NCBI GenBank assembly: GCA_036245805.1
Contig: BTRK01000004.1
Span: forward strand, 36,875,541 to 36,939,540
DNA from: Pristionchus mayeri
Taxonomy: Eukaryota; Nematoda; Chromadorea; Rhabditida; Neodiplogasteridae
DNA: 64,000 nucleotides
Direction of reading: 5' to 3'
Part shown: positions 1 to 11,582 of the stretch, piece after piece
Layout of the letters: the number at the start of each line of letters is the position of its first letter
Position numbering within the stretch: position 1 is the stretch's first letter
Translations under genes and position numbers: made by a program
Notes under the pieces: model-generated
What the model saw: the letters and a program-made list of their open reading frames with translations, nothing else
Database searches by the model: none
Told to the model about the DNA's origin: nothing

Positions 1-804
1 AGTGTCCGGTGACTTATGGGCGCGACTGTATCTGACCACTAGGCGAACCCGTGGTCCAGGAGATAGATAGGAACGACTGGAGCATTCGTTTTATCAAATA
101 ACTTTGATTGTTCACTTCTACGCAATGTTGTTAAGTTTGCCGTATACGTTGTTTAGTGGTAGGATCATTTCTCAAATCGGTAATGCTACTGCGCAGGAAT
201 TTCTCGTTGGGCGACGCTTCGCGGCTGTGCTGCGTCCGCTCTTCCTACGACCCAGGCACGTATCGTGGAAGTTTGTGCGTGGCCGAGGACCCAACGAGCA
301 GATCCAGGTGCTTACGGTAATGCAGAGTTACCGTAGTTTCGGATACGTATTCGGAAGTATTTTCGGTGTGATTGTTGGGAACTTGTGAATAGAGGTTTCC
401 ACTATAAGCTATCTAGAGCAACCACTTCCGTTAACAATTACTTGGTTTTTTCCGCTTTGGAATATAAAATATCACAGTTGTAGCTGCTTATATAGTTCCG
501 GCGATGTTCCATGAATTGGTAACTCACATACTTCAGAGAGATTTCACTTCCGTACCCGCCATCGATCGAGGGGAGGAGAGACGAAGTCGGCCAGCTGAGA
601 CTCTGAGGCGAAGCTGGCGCTCTGGATGCGCTTTGACCTACCAGGTAGACTACGGTAACAATGATTAGCGAATCGATAACTGAAATCATATCTCCAAATG
701 GTGTGAGTGCCACACGATTTTACTGACAAGTGTCTGTGACTTAGTTTACGGTAGGTTATCGAGTCAATCGATAATTGCTCTTATTTCCTTACCCTTGTTC
801 TCAG
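1..804. other. No confident gene
   Basis: I see no recognisable domain here. A stretch around 223-310 is bounded by a pyrimidine-AG and a GT and is open in more than one frame, so it may be an exon of the decayed gene that follows, but frame and product cannot be decided. Confidence 0.3.
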
Positions 805-1968
805 GTGGCTGCTACGCGACAGTGGCACTGCGCGAGATCACCGACTGCGACATGGGCAAGTGGTACCAAAAGGTGAGAGAGTACGGTAGATTACGGTACG
901 GGTGATCGATTAGGAGGAATACTGTAGGTTGTCAATGTCCTATTTGAATATTTCATAGCGACTGAATATGCCGAAGACTAGTTTATGATTCGATTTTTTT
1001 TAAATTGTTTGCTAGCCGTGGAGTATGATGTTTTATCCAGTAGTCATTTAGTACACATCCCGGTACACATCCCGGTAATACTGGATCGAAATGTTGCTCT
1101 AAAATATTTATCCTCGATGAAACTTTCTGATGAGAGCGGTAATACGATATGCAGGCGCAACCGATCGATAATGAGATGAATCACTTTACTCTGCTGAGAA
1201 TACGGTATTCCTTGTAGGAGGTGAACTGCAAGGCGGATGAGCCACTGGAGGAGTAGATCGAGGAGGTGGAAGTGAAGCAGGAGGTTAGAATATTATTATT
1301 ATATTTTTATTTTTTTTTTTAAATCAATGAAAACAATGTCGATCTGCGTTTGGTGAGCTGTGTGATTGCGTGTTTCATGCGGACCTTACAATGGCATTGA
1401 TTATGCTTTGCCGTTATGGTTGTAACCAGTTTTTTCAAATATTTAAGAATGTGAAATGGCCTGACTTTTTCTTTATAACGAATGCTTTTACCAATCGAAA
1501 GATACTGAATTCAGTGGAAGTTGGTTTTAACCATCGCTAAAGGGGCTATACAAATACCAATAAAATTCGAGAGTAGTTGGTCGTCTATATCAAAAAACTG
1601 AAAAATTCCGAAAACGAAATTTCGGACAAATTTCACAAAATTCGTGATTTCAAATATTTTGAAAATTAAATCTCCATTCAGCGATGAATTACTTTCAAAC
1701 AGTTTTTTTTATTTGTTGTTAAAGATTGAAGAGGCAGACGGAGAAGGTTGGTGACCCACTGGACCAGAAGAGGAAGGAGGAGAAAGGAGAGGTTAGAACT
1801 ATCATAACTATAATCTTTATTGATATTATTATTATTTTATTTTAAATTTGAATTATCTTATTATATGCTGTGGAGCTGGACGGAGAACCCGACAAGAAGA
1901 AGACTAAAGCGGAAGAGAAGGAAGGGAAGAAGACAGACAAGGAGATCAAAGATGAGCCGAAGGAGTAG
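805..1968 (+). pseudogene. Acidic, lysine-rich exon remnants
   Basis: Four exon-like blocks lie in order, near 805-872, 1219-1285, 1725-1793 and 1870-1968, most of them flanked by AG and GT. The second block reads as an acidic peptide with CKADEPLEE and VKQE but carries an in-frame TAG between them. The last block is a lysine/glutamate tail ending IKDEPKE and a stop. The KxE and DEP style resembles the SUMO-motif exons of the array at 28-57 kb, so this may be a distant decayed relative. That link is inference. The phases do not join cleanly, hence the pseudogene call. The 805-872 block can also be read as GCYATVALREITDCDMGKWY, which I do not recognise. Confidence 0.3.
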
Positions 1969-2059
1969 GATACGGTAGAGAAATATTTTGTTGTGATCAC
2001 GTATATTAATTGCTAATGTTAGGAAGTGCGTACTGATTGTTTACAAATTGTGCTCTTAA

Positions 2060-4421
2060 GAGGCCGGATCTGAGAATAGTCACCACTGCCCGGACATTCC
2101 GCCAGGATTTTCGATTCAGGCCTTGCCACTCATAGGACCTAGAGTACCTAGGGTGGCCAAATGAAATTTCATTGCGATACCGTATCTATCGCGCAAAGCG
2201 ACCCGCCAGATTCGGGCACATTGAAAAATGATGAAATATAATCATTTCTCAGCCGAACAAGTTGGACCCAAAATTGCTTCTGCATTATATTAGGCTACCC
2301 CGAACTGCTCTAGGACACTATTGAAATCGAGTTCGGCTCGATTCTGAATGTGATAGTTTCGTCGAAAATTTCACTGTTCCCCAGTTTTTATTATTTTCCA
2401 GGAATTTCCGCATCAAATTCCAGGTGTCTCTGTGCAACACACTCACCTGAGCATCCACTAAAACTATGACATCAAAATCCATTCAACCTTAAGTCGAGAA
2501 AAATCGGTCGGAACCTCGGACGGTCATCATAAAATAGCCCATTTAGGGATTTTAACTCGTCGTATGCAATGCATGTGCTATTATTGAGTGGAAAACGACA
2601 TTTCTTGAACAACACTACAGAATCGTGCTGAAAAAAACTGCGGTTTCAAAACTTTTAAAAAATCGATTTTCTCAACCTCCGAATTTCTCATTTTCTCGAA
2701 CAGCTGACTTCGAAATTTCAAATATCTGTCGAAGAACACAAGGTTATTCTTGTAGTACGGACCGACATTTATAGATTACTACGAAACCGGGCACTCCTAG
2801 ACCCTTGAGATTAATGAAATTTCACCTTGAAAACGCAAAATCGATGGCCTGGTGCAAATACTTTGTTCGATTTTGACAAGATGATCAGCATAATCAACTA
2901 GATATGAACGTGTTCCGAAGTTTCAAGATCCTAATATTAAGAAAACGTTGATAAGGACTAAATTTCGATCACTTCAAAAAAAATGACCAAAAAATGAGAA
3001 AAATACATATTTTGAAAACCAAAAGAGATACACTCAAAATTATGTTTGCTTTATGTCAGTATGTAGACGTATACTCTGGTGCTCAATTGGTATCGAATTC
3101 GGGTCGATTGTACATATGATGAAGTTTCAAAAAGTCTAAATTTCTATATTTTTATCTTTAAAATTTTTTTATACCATTTTCAGGAATTTCCGCAACAAAT
3201 TCCATTTGGGATTTTGCAGCTCATCGTTCTATTCATTCAGTAAAATTTTCCAATTAGAAATTTATCTAACCTTAAGCCAAGAAAATCAACAACTGTCTGA
3301 AATGCCTCTGAAAATACAAGCACAGCATATGTAGAATCTACCCGAATTCGATACCAATTGAGCACCAGAGTACACTTCTACATGCTGACATAAAGCAAAC
3401 ATAATTTTGAGTGTATCTCTTTTGGTTTTCAAAATATGATTTTTTCTCATTTTTTTCTCATCTGGAGATGGTGTTCTTCATTTTTATTTTTTTTAGAAGT
3501 GATCGAAATTTAGTCCTTATCAACATTTTCTTAATAATAGGATCTTGAAACTTCGGAACACGTTCATATCTAGTTGATTAGGCTGATCATCTAGTCAGAA
3601 TCGAACAAAGTATTTGCACCAGGCCATCGATTTTGCGTTTTCAAGGTGAAATTTCATTAATCTCAAGGGTCTAGGAGTGCCCGTTTTCGTAGTAATGTAT
3701 AAATGTTGGTTCTTACTACAAGAATAACCTGGTGTTCATCGACAGATATTTGAAATTTCGAAGTCAGCTGTTCGAGAAAATGAGAAATTCGGAGGTTGAG
3801 AAAATCGATTTTTTTTAAGTTTTGAAACCGCATTTTTTTCAGCGTGATTTTGTAGTGCTGTTCAAGAAAAGTCGTTTTCCACTCAATATCAGCACCTGCA
3901 TTACATAGCATCAGTGAAAATCCCGAAATGGGCTATTTGATGATGACCGTCAGAGGTTCCGACCGTTTTTTCTCGACTTAAGGTTGAATGGACTTTTGAT
4001 GTGATACTTTTAATGGATGCTCGGGTGACTGTATTGCAAATATGCACCTACAATTTGTTGCGGAAACTCCTGGAAAATAATAAAAACTGGGAAAAAGTGA
4101 AATTTTCGACGAAACTTTCACATTCAGAATCGAGCTGAACTCGATTTCAATAGTGTCCTAGAGCAGTTCGGGGTACCCTAATATAATGCAGAAGCAATTT
4201 TGGGTCTATCTTGTTCGGCTGAGAAATTATGATATTTCATCATTTTTCACTGTGCCCGCATCTGGCGGGCCGCCTTACACGATAGATACGGTGTCGCTGT
4301 GAAATTTCAATTTAAGACCATAGGTGCTCTAGACCCTATGAGTGGCAAGGCCTGAATCGAAAATCCTGGCGCAATGTCCGGAGAGGGGGGCAGAATGGTA
4401 ACTCTCCTCAGATCCGGCCTC
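2060..4421. repeat. 2.36-kb palindromic foldback element flanked by TTAA
   Basis: The two halves are near-perfect reverse complements over about 1.05-1.1 kb each, with a loop of roughly 200 bases near 3125-3330. Both ends read TTAA then GAGGCCGGATCTGAG (left at 2056, right ending 4425), as expected for an element with a TTAA target duplication. No transposase reading frame is visible, so it is non-autonomous. TTAA targets are used by piggyBac-type transposases; assignment to that superfamily is inference from the ends alone. The small ORFs inside are by-products of the repeat. Confidence 0.75.
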
Positions 4422-4833
4422 TTAACGTGTTGTTGTTTTCATCTATTTCCTTGTTGCGAGTTTAATTTCGTTTTTTTTCACAATGTTGTGATTAGCATAA
4501 AGATATTTTCGAAAAAAATTTCTATCTGTTACTCTAAATCGTTTGAAACGATTACCTATATCTCATCATTTGATGTGAATTGCGTTATCATTATCCTGTT
4601 ATGCGGAAAAAAGGTTAGGCTGTATTCTGAACCGCAGGCCTCTATCTTAATTTTGAAGAAGGTATGACAACAAGAAGTTTGTTGCAATACTTTTGCACGG
4701 TGCTGTATTTTTTTGTGTCATGCTATGTATCCACTTACTCATTATTTAGATTTAGGTTATATGCGTTGCTTATCTTTCAACTTTGTTCTCTTGTTTACTT
4801 TTTAAGGTATTAAATTAATTTTCTTTGCAGAAT

Positions 4834-6491
4834 GGGGTCAGAAACCCTCTCTTCCTCCCAGATCTTCTTCAAGGACAGGAAGAATGAAATCAAGTAAGTA
4901 GCGTATGTATAGGAAATGTATAATTATCTAAACTTAGTTAATTTAGGGCACTAGGTCGATTGAGAACTATGACTTCATGCCGCCTTTGATATATGATATA
5001 TCAAAGGCGGCATCTCATCTGATCTAGTCCGAATTTAGATTATTACAAGAGTTAATAACGGGAAACTCCCTCAACTTGCAGAGGTCCCTTCACTGAACGC
5101 CAAGTCCAGGAGTGGTACAGGAAGAAGCTCTTCGATGGCTCGTTTCCCTTTTGCGTTAGTTTTATCAAATAATGTTTTTGTGAAAAATTACTCTAACGCG
5201 CATTGTCACGTCGTCTGTTATGATTACAAATCGATCCGCTAGGGCGCCTCCCCAATGGCGGGGGTAGCCGAACTAGTAAATAATAATTGGCAATTTTAAG
5301 TTCCTACGAGAAGGAGAGAAGCCTTGCAACATTACTCCATTTCTCACGCTTGGTGTGTGTTCTTTACAGTAGACTCCGAAACAAAATTAGACAGCTAATT
5401 TACTTTGTACCAGGTCATCCCTAGTTAGTTTCTGCAAGTGACGTCTTCTCACAGGATTAGTATGCAAATACTACTTTGTGTTAATACTATTTTTCACAGT
5501 TAATATATTTGGGAAAAATCACCGTTCAAGATTTTTTTTAAAGTTTGTTTTCAGACGAATTGTGTTCTCGCAACGGCATCGGTGCTCCATTCAGCCCTCC
5601 TTCAGACGTTATTCCTTCAGAGAAGATAAGAGCACAATCAGAGCAGAGACTGCACTGCATCGAAGAGGTCAATTTGTGTTCATTCCTGTTCACCATAAAG
5701 AGGGACGAAGTGAAGAGAAATATGGGGAACTACTTGTATAATCTGACTAAATAAGAATGGTAGGAACTATGTGATCAGCGCGCACCCCCGCGGATACTGA
5801 TAAATTATCTTCTATTCATGTTTATATCATTTTGAAATTGACGATTTCTGACTGGACTGATTTCCAGAAGATTCGTTCTCTTCGTGTGAAGTGTGAAGAG
5901 GTTCTGCGAGTGAAAGAACGAATCGAGAAGATGGAAGAGAAGGTCATGGTATGCTTATTTTTTTATTAGTTTTTTGAGATTCTCATTTCATCTGAATATA
6001 ACAATATAGCATTATGTCAAGACAATACCAGCTGAAGAGAATGGTATTCCTACTTAGTTGTTTCAATTGGTAGATTCAGGGTTTCTCCGTGAGTCATTCT
6101 ACCAAGAGTAGCAGTGCGGGTGCTGCAGAGAGCGTGCCTGCTGCGAGTGCTGCAGTAGAACCGGAAAAGCCAGCTGCAAAAGCTGCAAGCGGTTCCCTTC
6201 CAGTGGTCAGTTTGGATTATTATATCTTCGGTAGGAAACTTATAACATCTCTATTGTTTTTTTGGAGTGTTCGAATTGAATATTATGTCGTAAAATTGTG
6301 ATTTTCAGTAGGCTAACAATATTGTCGATTTCTACATCGGCGTTTGCGAGATCTTCGAAAAGGGCGATGATTGGGCCATCTCGGATGATATGAAGAATGC
6401 CTTCGGTGATCAATTTTATCTCTGTTTCCTCTATTTATAGGGTTTCTGCTCATGCCTATGGTCCCTGAAGATTTTATGAGAAACTATCTGA
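4834..6491 (+). CDS. GYF-like domain gene, 5' part
   Basis: A start at about 4834 follows TTTCTTTGCAG directly, suggesting a trans-splice site. Exons are read at about 4834-4893, 5082-5154, 5553-5754, 5869-5948, 6077-6207, 6309-6404 and 6441-6490. The peptide GPFTERQVQEWYRKKLFDGS followed by FPFC and then DELCSRNGIGAPF matches the plan of GYF domains (GPF, a QM-W pair, G-F/Y-F, then a LxxLxxRNG-like segment), which bind proline-rich peptides. Later exons give a charged helix (EEVLRVKERIEKMEEKVM) and an Ala/Pro-rich linker. The joins after exon 2 and around the stop at 5754 are not resolved in phase, so exon 3 may end earlier, for example at GAG/gtcaat near 5668. The gene probably continues into the zinc-finger exons downstream. 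I cannot name an orthologue. Confidence 0.5.
4949..5029. repeat. Short palindromic MITE (CACTAGGTCG family)
   Basis: This hairpin of about 80 bases lies in the first intron of the GYF-like gene. Its arms read GGTCGATTGAGAACTATGAC and the reverse complement. Related copies are at 32339-32417, 41909-41987 and 62806-62893. Confidence 0.7.
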
Positions 6492-6516
6492 GTGAGTGAA
6501 CATATTTGTGAAGACC

Positions 6517-7679
6517 CTTGGCAAAGTACGAAAAATCGAAATTGCCCAAAATTTGCATACATGTAGTACTCGACGAAGCCTGCTCACCCACCACATGTTT
6601 ATGAAGTGCGCCCATGTTTATGAAGTGCGCCCAAACGAAGTGCGCCTAACTTTAAGGGTGCTACCGTAATCCCACGATTTTTTTATTTCGTCATCGATTT
6701 GAAAGGCGCATACTCTAAAACATCCGCCGCTGACTACCCATTAGACCACTCAAGTTTCATTTCGATCTGATTCAAACACATCGAGAAAAATCGAAAAGTC
6801 GAAAAAATATTGAATTTTAAATTTTAGTTCGTTCCGATTGGTGGGTATGAGCAAATTTTATTTCAGTTTTGTATAGAGCACCAATGATACATTCTAAAAT
6901 AAAAATATGGAAAAATAAAAAGGTCGGTTTTTGAGATATTGACTAAAAACGACTGAATCATAAAATAAGCCAGTTTGTGATAAGCTCGATAGCCTACCGT
7001 ACCCCATCCTGATTGCACTACTCGAAATCGATTAGCACTAGCAGAAATTCGATATTCCTTCGCGCGCGCGGGGGCGCAGGTCTTTAAAAGATACCGTAAC
7101 CCATGTGGAATTACGGTATCTTTAAAAAACCTGCGCGCCCGCGCGCGCAAAGGAATATCGAAATTCTATTAATGCTAATCGATTACCCCCATGGAGTACT
7201 GCATCTAGGATGGGTTACGGTAGGCTATCGAGCTTATCACAAACCGGCTTTATTTTAAGATTTAGTCGTTTTTAGTCAATATCTCAAAATCCGACCTTTT
7301 TATTTTTCCATATTTTTATTTTAGAATGCATCATTGGTGGTCTATACAAAACTGAAATAAAAATTGCTCATACCCACCCATCTGAATGAGCTGGATTTTT
7401 TTATTTTTTTTAAAATATCGAAAATTTAATTTTTTTCGACGATATTAAAACGGATCAAGATGAAACTTGGTGTGCATGATCACTTGAATTTTCTGAATTT
7501 TTAAAGAAATCGTTCATTCGAAATGGTTACGAAAAATAAAATTTCGAAAAATTTTGAAATTACTATTTTTCCTGGAAAGCGTTAGCTGTAGGGCTCCATA
7601 AGCGACCTACGTGCTATACTCGCTGAGTACTATCTGCACACGCATTTTGGAGAAATTCCATTTTTCGAACTTTGCCAAG
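6517..7679. repeat. 1.16-kb palindromic foldback element
   Basis: This is a long inverted repeat centred near 7098. The arms start CTTGGCAAAGT at 6517 and end with its complement at 7679. The centre is a GC-rich hairpin of GCGCGCG runs around an internal TACCGTAA pair. It fills most of the intron between the exon ending near 6490 and the exon at 7762. There is no coding capacity. Small direct repeats of ATGAAGTGCGCCC occur near 6600-6640. Confidence 0.7.
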
Positions 7680-7761
7680 CATATGTCCACTGGCTCAGAT
7701 ACTCTCTCTTATGTTATTAGAAAATGAGTTGTGATTTTAAGATTTTTTTTTTTTTTTTGAG

Positions 7762-9681
7762 ATGGCCTTCCTGCGGTCAGTCAACCGAAATGCGATCACC
7801 GTTTACATTGAGCTGGTGAAAAGAATCGAGGAGAAAAAGGTCTGTTTTCATAGTTGGGCATTAGCTCAGGGCCCTTTCAACTTTTTTTCAAAATGATCAA
7901 AATTTTGCAGTATACGCAGTGTGATTTCTGTGATCGTTGCATGTTCACTGCTCAGCAGACATTCATGCACATCGCCAGCGCCGATCACGTGGCCAATGTA
8001 AATCGTGCTACGGAAACATCACTGGTGTAATTCCACCCCTCTGCAAAAATCGCAGGGTGGAAAGTGCAAATTTAAATTCCCGCAATTTCCTATCTAGGCT
8101 CACAGTAGAGCTAGTGACTTAATCTTTGTAGTATGAGGTGTAAAACCATTTTACTACCCAAAAACGAAGTTTCAGTTCGCTCCACTGGGAGCCGAGATAT
8201 GAAATTACGGGAATTTAAATTTGAACTTTACAGAGATATGTTTACGCTCTTTCCACTTTCCAGTCCTGATTTTTCCGCAGCATAATTTAATCTTTATGGG
8301 CTGTTACTATAAATTTATCGCCACCCATGGTTAGAAAAATGATCACACATATTTTTAGATCCATCCGGATTTACGCTCCTTCAACGATAAATTGATCCAG
8401 ATAATTGGAGCTGTCCGAGTAGAGTTGTGAGTTTTCTAAATTCATGTAAAAGTTCAATTTGTTATACCTTCTTGGAATAAAACTCGTTTCCAGAATGTTC
8501 AAACAAGAGGCAGAGCGAGAGAAGAGTCAACAGTTAAAGTTAGTGATCGCAATATCCGCGCTATTTTTATTATTTTATGCCACTCTACTCATACCGAATT
8601 CACCCAATTGCTGTGAGAATAGAAAGCGTAGCAAGTTGGTGTGCCTCGGTGCACAAAGGAATCAGCAGAACGGAACAGAACGTTAAATGTACGGTAGCTG
8701 CCTGTCATGCTGTGCCTGCACGCACAGCACAAGGCACAGCAGACGGGCAGCTACCGTACATTTAGCGTTCCGTTCCGTTCTGCTGATTCCTTTGTGCACC
8801 GAGGCACACCAACTTGCTATGTTTTCTATTCTCACAGTACCTTGAAGTGTACTCCCGTGAGCCCGCTCTCGGAAACGGGATGTACCATTACGTGTATCTT
8901 TACTTCACGCACCCATCCTCCCCTATGCTCACGCGATTCTATGTAATTCGAAAAAAAACTATTCGGAAAATGAAGAATATACAGCCCGTAGCTTGCCTAG
9001 TTGATTTAGGCTTTTTTGGTATTTGTTTATGAATGTTAATTGATCACGCTGATTGATGACTGCATCGAGTATCCGATAGATAAAAGGCTTAAAAAAATTG
9101 TACCTTAAGTCAAACACTTCATTGAGATGGTCATCGATGAGTCTGGATGACCCGGAACTGCGTCCGACGAAGGAGTTCATCAAATCGCTACAGTCGGCGA
9201 TCACCAAAACCGATCCTGGTTTTACTAAGCTGTCGACTGCCGACAAGTACTCTGGTGTGGCTTTTGCCTTAAAGAAGAATGATGAGAAGAATGATAGTGT
9301 TGGAATGATGCTAATTAATGATATTTCAAAGCACATCGGAAATTCAAAGGTTTGTGGGAGATGTTTACGCACCAACTTTCGAAAATAAATATGTTTTTGA
9401 GGAATATTATATGGTAAGATTGAAAACGTTATAAGGAAAGATTTGTAGACTCGTTGCCTTCCGTGCAAGGTCATCTTCGGCAATGCAACCGAGTACTACC
9501 GGCACCTTCTCACCTACTATCATCTGAATAAGGTCCATGCAAGTAAGGTGCGAGAAGATATTCGGCCTTCTTTTCTTTTGATTTTACAATTATATTTAAG
9601 GTTTTTATTACCTATTTTGCAGTCACCTTTTGACGTCATCACAATGGCTGTGAATGTACAGAGACGCCTTTATCGTATCTA
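7762..9681 (+). CDS. C2H2 zinc-finger exons, probable 3' part of the GYF-like gene
   Basis: Exons are seen at about 7762-7840, 7911-8000, 8361-8427, 8494-8541, 9110-9349, 9450-9545 and 9623-9681 (TAG). Two finger-like motifs are visible: CDFCDRCMFTAQQTFMHIAS with a following H, and CLPCKVIFGNATEYYRHLLT with a following H. Both are spaced like U1-type or C2H2 fingers. Between them is a charged stretch (MFKQEAEREKSQQLK) and a long exon of 80 residues without a known motif. An 8839-8900 exon would use an acceptor contributed by a MITE end. The same strand, order and spacing suggest one gene with the GYF-like part, but the palindrome-filled intron at 6.5-7.7 kb prevents proof: phases either side do not match with the donor I chose. 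Confidence 0.5.
8610..8838. repeat. Inverted-repeat MITE (CTGTGAGAATAGAAA family)
   Basis: This is a hairpin of about 229 bases with arms over 100 bases, centred near 8725. Ends read CTGTGAGAATAGAAAGC on the left and the complement, ending TTCTCACAG, on the right. A relative is at 44292-44451 and an end fragment at 57299-57340. The right end contains a good splice acceptor (CTATTCTCACAG). Confidence 0.7.
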
Positions 9682-10263
9682 GCCTCGCCTATTAGTTTTA
9701 CCGTTCTGTTTTAATCGTAGATTGTTAATTCACTGTATGTATTTTTTAAATATACAGAATACGATTTATACAATTATGTCGCATAAAGATTTTCTTGGTC
9801 GATCAGTGTTTGAATGTCTGAAATGCGTTTCTGAAGCGCACTGATATCTGATAGTATTGATATAAGTTATATTTTATCTATTCTGTGTATTCGAGTGGGA
9901 TCCGACGCCTTAGTCATTCTTCGCATTTTCTTAAAGGACAATCAGAATGAACTCAAGTCAGTTTGTTGTTTCATATTGTTCACTTTAATATATATATTTA
10001 TGCTATTTCGTACGAAATAACGTGAGATAACATTTAAAATAGAACAGGAAAATTAATGACGATGAGAATCAATAGTTAATGACTGGATTAAAGGGTCATT
10101 AAGTCAGGAGGATCTACTCAGGGGAACTGGTTTCATTCTCGGTATTTACTAAAAGCCTTGCCGCTCTTGGAAAGAAGCTATTGTGTCTGTAGTTATGATT
10201 CGAACCAGGGTTGTTGAAGTTCATGCCGTTTCGCGTGTGGTAAATTTTGAAATAGTGTTGTTT
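9681..10263 (+). pseudogene. First-exon relic of the GYF-like gene in an otherwise empty spacer
   Basis: At 9905-9957 the reading IFLKDNQNELK followed by a gtcagt donor closely matches the end of exon 1 of the upstream gene (IFFKDRKNEIK then gtaagt). No further matching exon follows; a LINE relic starts at 10264. I infer a truncated tandem copy. The rest of this spacer is AT-rich with nothing recognised. Confidence 0.4.
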
Positions 10264-11128
10264 TCGGATGGATATACTATATTTGCCTCAGATGAGATTT
10301 GTGGCTACTCTTACATCAATCGTTATTCTACGCTTCTCTAAGGACTCAATGCCTAGTTTCTTATTGCGGTCGAAAGCGGTAGGCATATTTTTCCAAGTAT
10401 GATCAAAACAGCGCATAAATAAACGACGTGTGAAGTAGTTTTGTACCTTTTCGAGTTCCTTTTTATCCTTGTTTTGGTAAGGGTTGAAGACGGAGGAAGC
10501 GCTTTCTAAAATCGGTCTGTACATTGCGTACGTTTTGAGGAGTACTTCTATATTTTTGGTTCGTAAAGCTCTTAGGATAGTGTGACAGGTAGTTTTGGCC
10601 TTAATGGATATGGTAGTGCAGTGATCGGAGAAAGAGAGGTTTTTCTGGATAACAAAACCGAGGTCTTTTACTGTTTGTTTTTGTTCCAATGTAGTGGTTC
10701 CTATGGTATATGTTCGCATTGTATTTGCTCTGCCTAGGTGCAATGAGTTGCACTTATGTGCAGCAAGAGGAAGTTGCCATTTTTCTGACCAGTGTACGAT
10801 AGTGTCAATCGCAGCTTGAATGGTACAGATGAATTTCCCTTCCTAAAGGACCGATATATTTTTATATCATCAGCATACATTCTTGCAACTACGCCATGGT
10901 TTTGCACTAGAGTGGGAATTTCTGAGGTGTAAATAAGGAAAAGCAAGGGACCTAGGACTGAGCTCTGTGGGACGCCGCTAGTTACAGGCATTGAGGTAGA
11001 GAGCACATCTTTTACTCGAACTTGGAATGATCTATCTGAGAGATATCCTGTAATCCATTTGATTGTATTTTGTGAGAGACCTATTGTGCTAAGCTTGAGT
11101 TTTAGCTTGGTTATTAGTGATAGGTGAA
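10264..11128 (-). mobile_element. LINE (non-LTR retrotransposon) reverse transcriptase fragment
   Basis: Read on the minus strand from about 11128, the translation contains WITGYLSDRSFQVRV, then SGVPQSSVLGPLLFLIY, then YADDIKIY, which are the palm motifs of non-LTR reverse transcriptases (the canonical GxPQGS has become VPQSS). After a frame change near 10740-10840 it continues with a thumb/C-terminal region (VKDLGVI-like VKDLGFVIQKNLSFSDH, then LGIESLEKRR). The 5' part with endonuclease is absent and the frame is broken, so this is a dead 5'-truncated copy. The style resembles CR1/RTE-like nematode LINEs; the clade is not settled by eye. Confidence 0.75.
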
Positions 11129-11582
11129 CCTACTTATGAAAAAAATATAGATTGGCGGAAAATATTATGTTAGATGTGCGATTTTATAAAGCCTGTGAAG
11201 GAATCTTTAGCTGACGACCAATTTAACCTCCCATATTTAGCATGTACATTGAACTTCATTAATCCGATTGAATATGTCCTGGTTAGTCTTCAAACATATC
11301 TCAGAAAGGTTGGCCAGCCGAATCCAAGTAAAAATAAGGGGTAACAAGTAAAAAGTGCATTTGAAAAGCGCAATTTGATTGCGGCATCATTGCACAACGA
11401 GTGTGTAATGACGCCATGCAATATCAAAATAAAAACCGCCGATAAATTTAGTGCACAACTTCAGCTTCAAAATCATATCTTCCCTGTGCCAAAAAAGTTG
11501 AAACCCATTCCAAAAATGTCTCATGACTTTCCGGTATAAATAATTATCACATTCGAAAAATGAAAATATTCCAGGAAGAAAG
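11129..11582. other. Spacer upstream of MATH-BTB gene 1
   Basis: No domain or repeat is recognised in this 450-base stretch. It presumably holds the promoter of the gene starting at 11583. Confidence 0.3.

Noticed and set aside
3663..3911. 82-residue minus-strand frame in the giant palindrome
   Set aside because: It arises from an AT-rich palindrome arm; the opposite arm has a different, broken frame and there is no motif.
5478..5741. 87-residue frame MLILFFTVNIFG
   Set aside because: It overlaps the GYF-like exon in another frame and begins in intron sequence; the other frame has the conserved RNG-type segment.
8959..9483. 174-residue minus-strand open frame
   Set aside because: It is antisense to the plus-strand zinc-finger exons at 9110-9349 and 9450-9545, which have splice sites and finger motifs; the minus frame has no motif.
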